From Tepidiphilus succinatimandens (GTDB lineage: Bacteria; Pseudomonadota; Gammaproteobacteria; Burkholderiales; Rhodocyclaceae), in NCBI RefSeq assembly GCF_006503695.1, contig NZ_SBIK01000008.1:44703-108702 (forward strand): 64,000 bases of DNA, written 5' to 3'. The position numbers were made by a program, and so were the translations under genes. Under the pieces are notes generated by a model. That model saw nothing but the letters and a program-made list of their open reading frames with translations, was not told the origin of the DNA and ran no database searches. Positions 8,447 through 19,269 of the stretch are shown here, in pieces. Position 1 is the first letter of the stretch, and each line of letters begins with the position of its first letter.

Positions 8447-9505
8447 ATGAAGAAGACCATGAAAGCCGCCGTGTTCGTCGCGCCGGGGCGCATCGAGCTG
8501 CAGGAGCGCCCGATTCCCGAGATCGGGCCCACCGATGCGCTGCTGCGCGTCACCACCACGACGATCTGCGGCACCGACGTGCACATCCTCAAGGGGGAAT
8601 ACCCCGTGCGGCCCGGCCTCATCATCGGTCATGAACCGGTGGGCATCATCGAGAAGCTCGGCAGCGCCGTCACCGGCTTCGAAGTCGGCCAGCGCGTCAT
8701 CGCCGGGGCGATCACGCCCTGTGGGCAGTGCAACAGTTGCCTCGACGGCGTCTCCAGCCAGTGCGGCGGCAAGGTCATGGGCGGCTGGCAACTGGGCAAC
8801 ACCATCGACGGCTGCCAGGCCGAGTACGTGCGCATCCCCAACGCCCAGGCAAACCTCACTCCCGTTCCCGATGGCCTCACCGACGAAGAAGTGCTGATGT
8901 GCCCCGACATCATGAGCACGGGGTTTTCGGGGGCCGAGAGCGGCGAAGTGCGCATCGGCGACATCGTCGTCGTCTTCGCCCAGGGGCCCATCGGCCTGTG
9001 CGCCACTGCGGGAGCGAAGCTCAAGGGCGCCACCAAGATCATCGCCGTGGAAACGGTGCCGGAGCGCGCCGAGATCGCCCGTCGGCTCGGGGCCGACATC
9101 GTCATCGACTTCAAGCAGGTCGATCCGGTACAGAAGATCATGGAGATCACCAACGGGCGCGGCGTGGACGTGGCCATCGAGGCGCTGGGCACCCAGCGCA
9201 CGTTCGAATCCTGCCTGCGCGCGCTCAAGCCGGGCGGCACGCTCTCGAGCCTGGGCGTGTATTCCGGCAAACTCGAACTGCCGCTCGATGCCTTCGCCGC
9301 CGGGCTGGGTAACCACAAGATCGTCACCACCCTGTGCCCCGGCGGCAAGGAGCGCATGCGTCGCCTGCTCGAAGTGGTCGCCAGCCGCCGCGTGGACCTC
9401 ACGCCGCTCGTGACGCACCACTATAAGCTCGACGACATCGTGGCCGCTTACGACCTCTTCGCCAACCAGCGCGACGGCGTGCTGAAGGTCGCGATCAAGC
9501 CGTAA
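8447..9505 (+). CDS. Zinc-dependent medium-chain alcohol dehydrogenase
   Basis: NAD(P)-dependent dehydrogenase of 352 residues. The catalytic zinc site is visible as TICGTDVHIL and GHEPVG, and the structural zinc lobe as CGQCNSCLDGVSSQC. The nucleotide-binding domain follows (VFAQGPIGLCATAGAKL). It is closest in pattern to the group that includes Clostridium/Thermoanaerobacter-type secondary alcohol dehydrogenases, but the substrate is not determinable. The start is set by AAGGAG seven bases upstream of ATG 8447. A strong hairpin with a T run lies 55 bases after the stop. Confidence 0.88.
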   Translation: MKKTMKAAVFVAPGRIELQERPIPEIGPTDALLRVTTTTICGTDVHILKGEYPVRPGLIIGHEPVGIIEKLGSAVTGFEVGQRVIAGAITPCGQCNSCLDGVSSQCGGKVMGGWQLGNTIDGCQAEYVRIPNAQANLTPVPDGLTDEEVLMCPDIMSTGFSGAESGEVRIGDIVVVFAQGPIGLCATAGAKLKGATKIIAVETVPERAEIARRLGADIVIDFKQVDPVQKIMEITNGRGVDVAIEALGTQRTFESCLRALKPGGTLSSLGVYSGKLELPLDAFAAGLGNHKIVTTLCPGGKERMRRLLEVVASRRVDLTPLVTHHYKLDDIVAAYDLFANQRDGVLKVAIKP

Positions 9506-9560
9506 TCCTGAGCGGGAGTCGGTCGCGCTGGAGTTTGGCGCGAGCCGTGCTCGCGTGGGT

Positions 9561-9601
9561 CCGGTGCTAGAATGAGAATCGTTCTGGCACCGGACCTTTT
9601 T
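9561..9601 (+). terminator. 15-bp hairpin with U tract abutting the dmeF start
   Basis: CCGGTGC (9561-9567) pairs with GCACCGG (9587-9593). The pairing continues inward through a U-G wobble, AGAA/TTCT, another wobble and GA/TC to a three-base GAA loop, giving a 15-bp RNA stem. It is followed by ACC and five T (9597-9601). This is an excellent intrinsic terminator for the alcohol dehydrogenase. The ATG of dmeF begins at 9603, one base after the T run, which leaves no ribosome site. The hairpin may therefore also act as a leader attenuator. Confidence 0.7.
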
Positions 9602-9602
9602 C

Positions 9603-10643
9603 ATGGCTTCGACCATGTCTTCCACGCCACCGCTCGAGCCCTGGCAGCATCCCTTCGAAGTCGATCCCCATGCCCGGCAGCGCATGCGCCGCACCGCGTG
9701 GGTGGTGGCGCTCACCTTCGTGACCATGCTCTTCGAGATCGCCTTCGGCTATCTCACCGGTTCGATGGCGCTCACCGCCGATGGTTGGCACATGGGCTCG
9801 CACGTGGCCGCGCTCGGCGTGGCGGTGTTCGCCTATCACTATGCCGAGCGGCATGCCGCCAACCCGCGCTTCACCTTCGGCACCGGCAAGGTGAGCGCGC
9901 TCGGCGGCTATACCAGCGCGCTGCTGCTTGCGCTCGTCGCCCTGGGGCTGGTGTGGGAGTCGGTCGAGCGGCTGCTTGCGCCGCGCACGATCGCCTACGA
10001 CGAGGCGCTGCTGGTGGCGGTGATCGGACTCGTCGTGAACCTGGCGAGCGCCGTGATCCTTGGGGCGGGGCACGAGCATGACCACGGTCATGGACATGCG
10101 CACGGCCACGGGCATGAAGGGGATAATACGGCGCATGGGCACGAGCATGGTCGTGCGCCGAAGCAGCAGGGTGGGGCGACGGTCGCGGAGACGATCGGGC
10201 GCGCCCCGGTCGATCCGAACTACCGCGGCGCCTTCCTGCACGTGCTGGCCGATGCCTTCACCTCGGTGCTGGCGATCGCCGCGCTCGCTGCGGGGAAATG
10301 GGGGGGGTGGGCGTGGTTCGACCCCTTGATCGGCCTGGTCGGCGCCGCCGTCATCCTCTATTGGAGCGCGGGGCTTGCGCGCACGTCCATGCGCTCGCTG
10401 CTCGACGCGGAGGATTTCGGCGCGCTCGAGCACGAGATCGTCGATCGCCTGCAGCGCGACGGCCTCACCCGCGTCACCGATCTGCACGTCTGGCGCCTGG
10501 GACCGCAGACCTTCGCCTGCATCGTCACGCTCGATTCCTCGCAGCCGGAGAGCGCCCAGCAGTACAAGGAGCGGCTCAAAGACCTGTCGGCCCTGAGTCA
10601 CCTGACCATCGAAGTCAATCGCACCCCGGCAGGGGAGGGTTGA
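9603..10643 (+). CDS. dmeF: DmeF-type cation diffusion facilitator (Co/Ni/Zn efflux)
   Basis: Inner-membrane divalent-metal/H+ antiporter, 346 residues. It has six predicted membrane segments, the metal-site motif HMGSHVAAL near the second helix (ADGWHMGSH), and HVLADAFTSVLA in the fifth helix. A long His-rich cytoplasmic loop (about residues 157-180, repeated GH/HGH) lies between segments four and five, and a C-terminal ferredoxin-like domain follows. The N-terminal W.H.F and tandem-His arrangement fit the DmeF branch. ATG 9603 has no Shine-Dalgarno because a hairpin with a U tract ends at 9601; ATG 9615 is an alternative start. Confidence 0.85.
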   Translation: MASTMSSTPPLEPWQHPFEVDPHARQRMRRTAWVVALTFVTMLFEIAFGYLTGSMALTADGWHMGSHVAALGVAVFAYHYAERHAANPRFTFGTGKVSALGGYTSALLLALVALGLVWESVERLLAPRTIAYDEALLVAVIGLVVNLASAVILGAGHEHDHGHGHAHGHGHEGDNTAHGHEHGRAPKQQGGATVAETIGRAPVDPNYRGAFLHVLADAFTSVLAIAALAAGKWGGWAWFDPLIGLVGAAVILYWSAGLARTSMRSLLDAEDFGALEHEIVDRLQRDGLTRVTDLHVWRLGPQTFACIVTLDSSQPESAQQYKERLKDLSALSHLTIEVNRTPAGEG

Positions 10644-10734
10644 GGAGCGGTACAACCTCGGCTTATCATCATGCGATCGCGCCGACGCCTTCCTTGAGCG
10701 TGAACCGACCTAAAACACCAAAGAGGAGCGAGAC

Positions 10735-12072
10735 ATGGAAACCCTAGACCGATTGCTCTCGACGTTGGCCAACTTCGTCTGGGGCGTGCCGATGCTGGTG
10801 TTGCTGGTGGGCACCGGCCTGTATCTCACCATCGTGCTGCGGGGCGTGCAGTTCCGCGCTTTGGGGCATGCTTTTCGCCTGATCTTCCACAAGGAGCCGA
10901 GCGCCGCGGGAGACATCAGCCATTTCGCCGCGCTCACCACGGCGCTTGCGGCCACCGTGGGTATCGGCAACATCGTCGGGGTGGCGACCGCCATCACCCT
11001 TGGTGGGCCGGGCGCGGTATTCTGGATGTGGGTGACGGGGCTGGTGGGCATGGCCACGAAGTATGCCGAGGCGGTACTGGCGGTGAAGTACCGCGAGCCG
11101 GGGGCGCTCGGCTACAAGGGCGGGCCGATGTATTACCTTACCAACGGTCTGGGGATGCGCTGGCTCGGCGTACTCTTTGCCGTCTTCACCGTGATCGCCT
11201 CCTTCGGCATCGGTAACATGACGCAGGTCAATGCGGTGTCGCAGCTGCTCGCCTCCACCGCCGGCATCCCAACCTGGGTCTCGGGCGGCGTGATGCTCTT
11301 TCTCACCGCGCTGGTGATCCTGGGCGGGGTGAAGAGCATCGGGCGCTTCACTGCCTGGCTCGTGCCCTTCATGATCTTTTTCTACTGCCTGGCGGCGATC
11401 GTCGTGCTCGTTTTGCAATGGGATCGACTGCTGCCGGCGCTCGAATCGATCTTCTACTACGCCTTCCACCCGCATGCGGCCGCGGGCGGCTTCGCTGGGG
11501 CAACGGTGGCGGCGGCGATGCGCTATGGCCTGGCGCGCGGCGTGTTCTCCAACGAATCAGGGCTGGGGTCGGCGCCGATCGCCGCGGCGGCAGCCAAGAC
11601 CGACGATCCGGTGAAACAGGCCCTGGTGTCGATGACCCAGACCTTCATCGACACCCTGGTGGTGTGCACCATGACAGCGCTGGTGATCCTGACGGCGCCG
11701 CACTGGCTCGAAGGGGTTTCGCCGGCGGATCTGACGATGCGCAGTTTCGCGCACAACCTCGGCAGCGTCGGTGCCTGGGTGGTGATCATCGCCACCGTGC
11801 TCTTTGCCTATTCCACGGTGATCGGCTGGAGCTACTATGGCGAGAAAGCGTTCGAGTTCCTCTTCGGGCACAAGGCGATCCGCATCTACCGCACGGTGTT
11901 CGTGGCGGTGATCCTGGTGGGAGCCACGGTGAAGCTGGAGCTGGTGTGGAATTTCTCGGACGTGGCCAATGGCCTGATGGCGGTGCCCAACCTGGTGGCC
12001 TTGCTGCTGCTCGCCCGGGTGGTGAAGGCGGAGACGGAGCGATACTTTGGCCGGAAGGGTGGGCCGTCTTGA
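10735..12072 (+). CDS. Alanine/glycine:cation symporter (AGCS family)
   Basis: Inner-membrane sodium-coupled amino-acid symporter of 445 residues with about ten membrane segments. Family signatures are clear: AATVGIGNIVGVATAI near residues 68-85, GGPGAVFWMWV, and GVFSNESGLGSAPIAAA near 265-282. AAGAGGAG lies just before the ATG. It is preceded by 91 non-coding bases and ends 25 bases from a convergent gene. Alanine or glycine is the usual substrate of the family. Confidence 0.92.
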   Translation: METLDRLLSTLANFVWGVPMLVLLVGTGLYLTIVLRGVQFRALGHAFRLIFHKEPSAAGDISHFAALTTALAATVGIGNIVGVATAITLGGPGAVFWMWVTGLVGMATKYAEAVLAVKYREPGALGYKGGPMYYLTNGLGMRWLGVLFAVFTVIASFGIGNMTQVNAVSQLLASTAGIPTWVSGGVMLFLTALVILGGVKSIGRFTAWLVPFMIFFYCLAAIVVLVLQWDRLLPALESIFYYAFHPHAAAGGFAGATVAAAMRYGLARGVFSNESGLGSAPIAAAAAKTDDPVKQALVSMTQTFIDTLVVCTMTALVILTAPHWLEGVSPADLTMRSFAHNLGSVGAWVVIIATVLFAYSTVIGWSYYGEKAFEFLFGHKAIRIYRTVFVAVILVGATVKLELVWNFSDVANGLMAVPNLVALLLLARVVKAETERYFGRKGGPS

Positions 12073-12097
12073 GCGATCAGAGTGAGCGAGGGCCGGG

Positions 12098-13345
12098 TCA
12101 ATCGGGCTGCGAGGTCGCACAGGCGGCCACCACCCGGTTGCGCCCGGCCTGCTTGGCGCGATAGAGCGCGGCGTCGGCGCGCGCGAGGGCGACTTCGGGG
12201 GAGGGGTCTTCGGGCAGCAGTTCGCTGGCGCCGATGCTTACCGTCATGCGCAGTTCGGGGTGTTGGGGCACGCGGCAGTAGGAGGCCACGGCGTGGCGGA
12301 TGCGCTCGGCGAGCAGAAGCGCGCCGGCAAGATCGGTGTGCGGCAGGAGCACGGCGAATTCTTCGCCGCCGACGCGGCCGGCGAGATCGGAGCTGCGCAG
12401 CGAATCGCGCAGGATCTCGGCAAAGGAGCGCAGCACGGTATCGCCTACGGCGTGCCCGTAGCGGTCGTTCACCGCTTTGAAGTGATCGAGATCGAGCATC
12501 AGGACGGCGCAACGGTCCCCTTTGCGGGCCACGCGTTCGCCGGCAAGCAGCAGGGCGGTGAAGAACCGTCGGCGATTGGCCAAGCCCGTGAGCGGATCGG
12601 TCTCGGCCTGGTGTTGCAGTTCTTCCTGGAGGGACTTGAGCTGCGTGATGTCGGTGAAGACGACCACGGCGCCGCTGCCCGGTACGGGCGTGGCGGTGAG
12701 CAGCACGGGGATCAGGTGTCCGTCGAGGTGGCAGAAGTAGCTTTCCACCCGTTCGATGAGGCGGTTTTCCAGCAAGGACCGTAGCACGGGGCATTCCTGG
12801 CGCGGATGGGGCGTGCCGTCGGGGTGCTGACCGTGGATCGTCTGATGGGCGTCGAGCCCGAGGACTTCGCTGGCGCGGTAGCCGAGGATACGCTCCGCCG
12901 CGGGGTTCCAGAAGACGATCGCACCGTCCGTGTCGATGCCGAAAATGCCTTCGCCGACGGCATCGAGCAGCGTCTTCAGGGTCTGCGCTCGCTCGGCGGC
13001 GATCCTCGAGGCTTCCTGGGCGCGGCGGATGGCGCGCTTGTACTCGGTGACGTCCATCACCAGGCCGACGAGGTAGCGTGCCCGGCCGTTTTCGTCGAAC
13101 AGGGGGGTGATGGAGGCCGAGAACTCGCGCCAGCCGTGGGCGGTAGCCATCGCGGTCTCGGTGCGCAGGGTCCGTCCTTCCTCCAGACTGCGTCGGAGAT
13201 TCTTTTCGATGTGTTCGGCGGTCTGCGGTGGAAAGAGCTCGCGGGGGCTCGCGCCGATCCAGCGCTCGGGCGACAGGCCGAACAGCTCGTAGAGCTTGGC
13301 GTTGCCAGTGCGGAAGCGGAATCCCTCGGGGGTGACCTCGGCCAC
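12098..13345 (-). CDS. C-terminal part of amber-split PAS-PAS-GGDEF protein
   Basis: This segment encodes two PAS domains (about residues 1-125 and 135-260) and a diguanylate cyclase domain of about 170 residues with DPLTGLANRR, LDLDHFKAVND and the active-site GGEEF, so cyclic-di-GMP synthesis is expected. It is in the same frame as the gene directly upstream, separated only by a TAG at 13358-13360 and four sense codons (EICY). Together they make one sensor protein. GTG 13345 could be an internal restart, but the PAS domain would lose its first strand. The CAG-to-TAG change (Gln to amber) is the simplest origin. Confidence 0.8.
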   Translation of the reverse strand: MAEVTPEGFRFRTGNAKLYELFGLSPERWIGASPRELFPPQTAEHIEKNLRRSLEEGRTLRTETAMATAHGWREFSASITPLFDENGRARYLVGLVMDVTEYKRAIRRAQEASRIAAERAQTLKTLLDAVGEGIFGIDTDGAIVFWNPAAERILGYRASEVLGLDAHQTIHGQHPDGTPHPRQECPVLRSLLENRLIERVESYFCHLDGHLIPVLLTATPVPGSGAVVVFTDITQLKSLQEELQHQAETDPLTGLANRRRFFTALLLAGERVARKGDRCAVLMLDLDHFKAVNDRYGHAVGDTVLRSFAEILRDSLRSSDLAGRVGGEEFAVLLPHTDLAGALLLAERIRHAVASYCRVPQHPELRMTVSIGASELLPEDPSPEVALARADAALYRAKQAGRNRVVAACATSQPD

Positions 13346-13357
13346 GTAGCAGATTTC

Positions 13358-14542
13358 CTAGAGGTTATCGAGCACGGTGTGGTAGAGGACTTCCTGCTCG
13401 CGCAGCTTGCGCTCGGCCTCGACGCGCGCGGTGACGTCGGCGATGAAGCCGTACCACAGGGTGGATCCGTCGGGCTGGCGTTCGGGGGTGGCTTCGCCCT
13501 CGGCCCAGACGATGCGCCCGTCGGGGTGCACGTGCCGGTAGAAGAGCCGCCAGGGTTCGAGCGTGGCCACGGAATGGTCGGAGGTTTCCCTCATCGCCGC
13601 CTGGTCTTCGGGGTGCACCGAGGCAAAGAAGGGCGTGGCGTCTTCGCGCACCGCTTCCGGGTCGATGCCGCAGATGCGGCGCATGCCTTCGCTCGCGTAG
13701 GGGAAGGACATGTGATCGTCCGGTGTACGTTTGAAGATGTAGATGACGCCGGGCAGGTGGCGGGCGAGCTTGTCGAGCAGCGCCCTTTGCTCGGCTTCGC
13801 GGCTGACGTCGAGGAGTGCTCCGCTGAGAAACTGGGGCCGACCTTGTCCGTCGCGTACCAGGGTGACCTTGTCTTCCACCCAGACATAGTGGCCGTCGGC
13901 ATGGCGCAGCCGGTAGCGGCGCAGGAGCGTGTCGTCGGGCCAGCGGCGGAAGTCGAGCGTGCGCTGCACCGCGTCGCGATCCTCGGGGTGGATGCGCTCC
14001 AGCCACCAATGCGGATCGGAACACGGTTCTACCGGTAGGTTGCCCAAGAGGTCCTTGACGTTCTCGCTGACGAAGAGGGGTTGAGTGGTGCCGTTGGCCG
14101 GAACTGCGTAGAGCACGGCGGGGCTCGCGCGCAGAAAACCGTCCAGGCGGGCGCGTTCTTCGTCCAGCGCTTCTCGCATCCGCCGCAGCTCGGTGACGTC
14201 CCGCTGAAAAGAGACCAGCACCGTTTCCCCGTCGAGCGTGATCGGCTGGATGATCTCGTCGGCCCAGTAGAGCGAACCGTCCTTGCGGCGGTTGAGGATG
14301 TCGTTGCGCCAGCGCTGCCCGGAGAGCACCGTTTGCCAGAGCGTGCGGTAGAACTCGAGGGGCATCTGGCCGGACTTGAGCAGGCGCGGCGTCTTGCCCA
14401 CGATTTCCTCGCGTGCGTAGCCGGTGAGCCGGGTGAATTCGGCATTGACGTCGCGCACCACGCCGTTCGTATCGGCGATGAGGATGGCGTCGGGCGAGTG
14501 CTCGAAAAGGGGGCCGGCGAGCAGAGCGAGGGCAGTGTGCAT
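13358..14542 (-). CDS. N-terminal part of amber-split multi-PAS diguanylate cyclase
   Basis: A 394-residue open frame with three PAS domains in series: residues 8-115 (EHSPDAILIADTNGVV onward), 135-250 and 258-383. Each ends in a D(V)T/S..-type PAC tail (RDVTELRRM, LDVSREAEQ, ADVTARVEA). No membrane segments are seen, so sensing is cytoplasmic. The frame stops at TAG 13358-13360 inside what should be the fourth PAS domain (HTVLDNL, stop, EICYVAEV). A -10-like TATAAT on the minus strand at about 14571-14576 and an upstream ATG support transcription of the whole unit. Confidence 0.8.
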   Translation of the reverse strand: MHTALALLAGPLFEHSPDAILIADTNGVVRDVNAEFTRLTGYAREEIVGKTPRLLKSGQMPLEFYRTLWQTVLSGQRWRNDILNRRKDGSLYWADEIIQPITLDGETVLVSFQRDVTELRRMREALDEERARLDGFLRASPAVLYAVPANGTTQPLFVSENVKDLLGNLPVEPCSDPHWWLERIHPEDRDAVQRTLDFRRWPDDTLLRRYRLRHADGHYVWVEDKVTLVRDGQGRPQFLSGALLDVSREAEQRALLDKLARHLPGVIYIFKRTPDDHMSFPYASEGMRRICGIDPEAVREDATPFFASVHPEDQAAMRETSDHSVATLEPWRLFYRHVHPDGRIVWAEGEATPERQPDGSTLWYGFIADVTARVEAERKLREQEVLYHTVLDNL

Positions 14543-14629
14543 GGGGGCTCACGGCAAGAAGCCGTTTGAATTATAAGGGGCGAACGGAGTATTTCGGTTG
14601 GCGTATGGCGGGCTTAAAGACCATTGACC

Positions 14630-15058
14630 TCAAGGTGTCATCGCCCATGGATCGACGAGGCGCAGACCCGGAATGCCAGAAAAATCGCGTACGTTGCGGC
14701 TTGCGAGCGTCAGGTCGCAACTGAGGGCGGTCGCCGCGATCTGGGCATCTTCTACGCTGATCGGACGTCCAGTGCGCAGGCGCACTGCCACGATTTCCGC
14801 ATAGCGAATGGCGGCGGACTCATCGAAGGGAAGGCAGCGATCGGCAAAATTTTCTCGGAACATGCTCTGCGCAACGCTGTAGAGTGCTTGGCGCTTCCGG
14901 CCGTCTGGCAAAAGGGCGATGCCCAGTTCGATTTCGGCACGGACGGTGGCACAGAGGTAGACCTGGGAGGGCACTTGGCGATCGAGCCAGGCGAGCACCT
15001 GCGGCGCCGGGGTGGGGCGCATGAGTTCGGACAGGACATTGGTATCGAGCAGGATCAT
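14630..15058 (-). CDS. VapC/FitB-type PIN-domain toxin
   Basis: PIN-domain ribonuclease of 142 residues. The acidic active site is intact: D5 in LLDTNVLSE, E in RAEIELG, and D in SVEDAQIAATAL with a final asparagine/aspartate region in LASRNVRDF. The C-terminal GLRLVDPW is a FitB/VapC signature. Its ATG overlaps the stop of the antitoxin gene (ATGA), the usual toxin-antitoxin coupling. It presumably cleaves a structured RNA unless bound by the antitoxin. Confidence 0.9.
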   Translation of the reverse strand: MILLDTNVLSELMRPTPAPQVLAWLDRQVPSQVYLCATVRAEIELGIALLPDGRKRQALYSVAQSMFRENFADRCLPFDESAAIRYAEIVAVRLRTGRPISVEDAQIAATALSCDLTLASRNVRDFSGIPGLRLVDPWAMTP

Positions 15059-15303
15059 GCCGTCTCGTCTTGGAAGGGAGGCGGTCGCGGGGCCGTGCGG
15101 GGGGGGATGGGGAGACCGTCCACTCCGAGGTCGTGGAAGCGCTGAGCAATGCGCTGGCCAAGCCCTGGCGTTTCCTCTTCCAGCACGGCGCGACGCAGCA
15201 GACGCCGGGCTTCCTCTTCCACCGAAACGCCGTCTTGCGCGGCACGCCGTTTCAAGGCCGACTCTAGGGTTTCGTCGATCTGGGAGATCGTCAAGCTCGA
15301 CAT
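15055..15303 (-). CDS. FitA-type ribbon-helix-helix antitoxin
   Basis: Antitoxin of 82 residues. The N-terminus SSLTISQIDETLESALKRRA and SVEEEARRLLRRAV form an Arc/FitA-like ribbon-helix-helix DNA-binding domain; the tail GQRIAQRFHDLGVDGL would block the PIN active site. ATG 15303 is preceded by a purine-rich GCGGAG, and a start at 15327 would add eight atypical residues. It autoregulates with the toxin in known systems. A damaged copy of its 3' part lies just upstream near 15409-15462. Confidence 0.88.
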   Translation of the reverse strand: MSSLTISQIDETLESALKRRAAQDGVSVEEEARRLLRRAVLEEETPGLGQRIAQRFHDLGVDGLPIPPRTAPRPPPFQDETA

Positions 15304-15371
15304 GGAAGGCTCCGCTACATGCATCATGCTTTTAGTGTAAGCATCGACCGGCCAGACGGCAAGAAGGTTCG

Positions 15372-15462
15372 CAGCTTGGGGCGCGGCGCTGCCCTGCGCG
15401 ACGTGATCGGGAGATCGTCCTTGCGAGGCCGTGGAAGCGCCGGGCGATGCGCCGGCTTCGGG
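15372..15462 (-). pseudogene. Frameshifted duplicate of the FitA-type antitoxin tail
   Basis: The minus strand here reads SRRIARRFHGL and then, after a one-base shift, DDLPITSRRAAPRP. Aligned with the intact antitoxin (GQRIAQRFHDL, then VDGLPIPPRTAPRP), nearly every residue corresponds. At DNA level CGCTTCCACGGCCTCG matches CGCTTCCACGACCTCG with one nearby base missing. It is the remnant of a second antitoxin gene or a partial tandem duplication, placed between metF and the intact pair. Confidence 0.6.
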
Positions 15463-15478
15463 GGCTGCGCCGCAGCGA

Positions 15479-16330
15479 TCACCTGCTGCGGTGTGCTGTC
15501 AAGCCCAGCGCCTCGGCAATCGCCAGCGTCGGCTCGGCCTGGTTCATGGTGTAGAAATGCAGCCCCGGGGCGCCGAGCTGGAGCAGGCGCTCGCACAGGC
15601 GCACGACTACTTCGAGCCCGAAGGCGCGCACCGATTCGGCATCGTCGCCGTAGGCTTCCATCTTCTTGCGGATCCAGCGCGGGATTTCGGCGCCGCAGGC
15701 ATCCGAGAAGCGCGCGAGCCGCGCGAAACTGGTGATCGGCATGATGCCGGGCACGATGGGGGCGGTGACGCTGCGTTTTCCGGCTTCCTCGACGAAGTGG
15801 GCGTAGGCGTCGGGGTTGTAGAAGTACTGCGTTAGGGCGCAGTCGGCGCCGGCGTGCATCTTGCGGGCAAACGCGTCGAGGTCGGCCAGGGCGCTTGCTG
15901 CCTGCGGGTGGTATTCGGGGTAGGCGGCGACGGCGATCCAGAAGTGATCGCCCGTTTCGGCGCGGATGAAGTCGACGAGCTCGCTCGCGTAGCGCAGCTC
16001 GCCGGGGTCGCGCACGCCGGAGGGGAGGTCGCCCCTGAGCGCCACGAGGCGGCGCACGCCGAGCGCCTGGTACTGTTGCAGGATGTCGCGGATCTGGGCG
16101 CGGGTGGCGCCGATGCAGGAGAGGTGGGGGGCGACGTCGAGCCCGTCGCGGTGCAGCCGCTCGACCACGGCGAAGGTGCGCTCGCGGGTGGAGCCGCCGG
16201 CACCGTAGGTGACGGAATGGTAGGCCGGGCGCAGGCGCTGGGTGAGGCGCCGGCGCGCCTCCTCGAGCTTGGCCTCCCCTTCGGGCGTTTGTGGGGGGAA
16301 GAATTCGACGGAGATCTCGAGCGGCGGCAT
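15479..16330 (-). CDS. metF: 5,10-methylenetetrahydrofolate reductase
   Basis: Flavoprotein of 283 residues that reduces methylene-THF to methyl-THF for methionine synthesis. The TIM-barrel signatures are present: SVEFFPPQTPEGE at the N-terminus, SVTYGAGGSTRERT, LVALRGDLP, and DCALTQYFYNPDAY (folate/FAD contacts). Length fits the bacterial MetF type. It is 71 bases downstream of ahcY on the same strand, so it likely shares the SAH-riboswitch-controlled transcript and closes the methyl cycle with ahcY and metK. Confidence 0.95.
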   Translation of the reverse strand: MPPLEISVEFFPPQTPEGEAKLEEARRRLTQRLRPAYHSVTYGAGGSTRERTFAVVERLHRDGLDVAPHLSCIGATRAQIRDILQQYQALGVRRLVALRGDLPSGVRDPGELRYASELVDFIRAETGDHFWIAVAAYPEYHPQAASALADLDAFARKMHAGADCALTQYFYNPDAYAHFVEEAGKRSVTAPIVPGIMPITSFARLARFSDACGAEIPRWIRKKMEAYGDDAESVRAFGLEVVVRLCERLLQLGAPGLHFYTMNQAEPTLAIAEALGLTAHRSR

Positions 16331-16401
16331 CGGTCGCTCCTGGGGAGAGTGGTGGGATCAGGGGGCGCCGCCGTCGCACGCGACGGTCGGCGTCTACAGG
16401 C

Positions 16402-17811
<1,410 letters not shown>

Positions 17812-17852
17812 CGAAATGCTCCTATTCGGGAACGAGGCCGAGCGGATGCGCA

Positions 17853-17948
17853 GCTCACCTGCGTCTTCCGTCCGGCCGGAGAAGACGGGTGAGCGCCGTT
17901 GGATCTGAACCGAGCCTGGCCCGTGCGGGTTGCAGCGCTCCTCGGTTG
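17853..17948 (-). promoter_or_regulatory. S-adenosylhomocysteine (SAH) riboswitch of ahcY
   Basis: On the minus strand the leader contains CCGAGGAGCGCTGC, then a GGCTCGG that pairs with CCGAG to close the first helix, then AACGGCGCTCACC, matching the SAH riboswitch consensus order in proteobacterial ahcY leaders (aptamer about 17889-17947). Just after it, GCTCACC (about 17887-17893) can pair with GGTGAGC (17853-17859) around an inner GTCTTC/GAAGAC stem. This forms an alternative hairpin that competes with the aptamer's 3' strand. A TATAAT -10 element sits at 17955-17960, a few bases before the aptamer. Confidence 0.9.
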
Positions 17949-17954
17949 GCGGGG

Positions 17955-17960
17955 ATTATA
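17955..17960 (-). promoter_or_regulatory. -10 element of the ahcY promoter
   Basis: The minus strand reads TATAAT here, placing the transcription start near 17948, directly before the SAH riboswitch aptamer. A weak -35 (TTGGTG) overlaps the downstream edge of the metK terminator hairpin, with a spacing that is shorter than ideal. Confidence 0.6.
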
Positions 17961-17980
17961 GCAAAAGGGCGTAGCACCAA

Positions 17981-18004
17981 GGGCGGCCGGAGGTCCGGCC
18001 GCCC
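17981..18004 (-). terminator. Hairpin after metK
   Basis: GGGCGGCCGG (17981-17990) and CCGGCCGCCC (17995-18004) form a perfect 10-bp GC stem with a four-base loop, 12 bases after the metK stop. In the metK direction it is followed by CTTGG rather than a clear T run, so termination may be Rho-assisted. Confidence 0.6.
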
Positions 18005-18016
18005 GCGGGGTGGGCG

Positions 18017-19183
<1,167 letters not shown>

Positions 19184-19197
19184 GCAATCGCTCCCTT

Positions 19198-19234
19198 CGA
19201 TCCCCGTGAGGCGGCGTGCCGGCTCTGGGGATCG
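19198..19234 (-). promoter_or_regulatory. Hairpin in the metK leader
   Basis: CGATCCCC (19198-19205) and GGGGATCG (19227-19234) are exact complements, so the metK mRNA can form an 8-bp stem that ends directly upstream of the GGGAG ribosome site. A regulatory role is inferred from position only; I do not recognise a known riboswitch class. Confidence 0.4.
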
Positions 19235-19269
19235 GGGAGCGGGCGACGCTTTAGCGGTATTTCTTGTCC

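Noticed and set aside
9569..9585. Fur/Zur-like operator upstream of dmeF
   Set aside because: AATGAGAATCGTT resembles a Fur core, but the symmetry extends to a 15-bp stem with two wobble pairs and a following T run, which fits an RNA hairpin better. Kept only as part of that hairpin.
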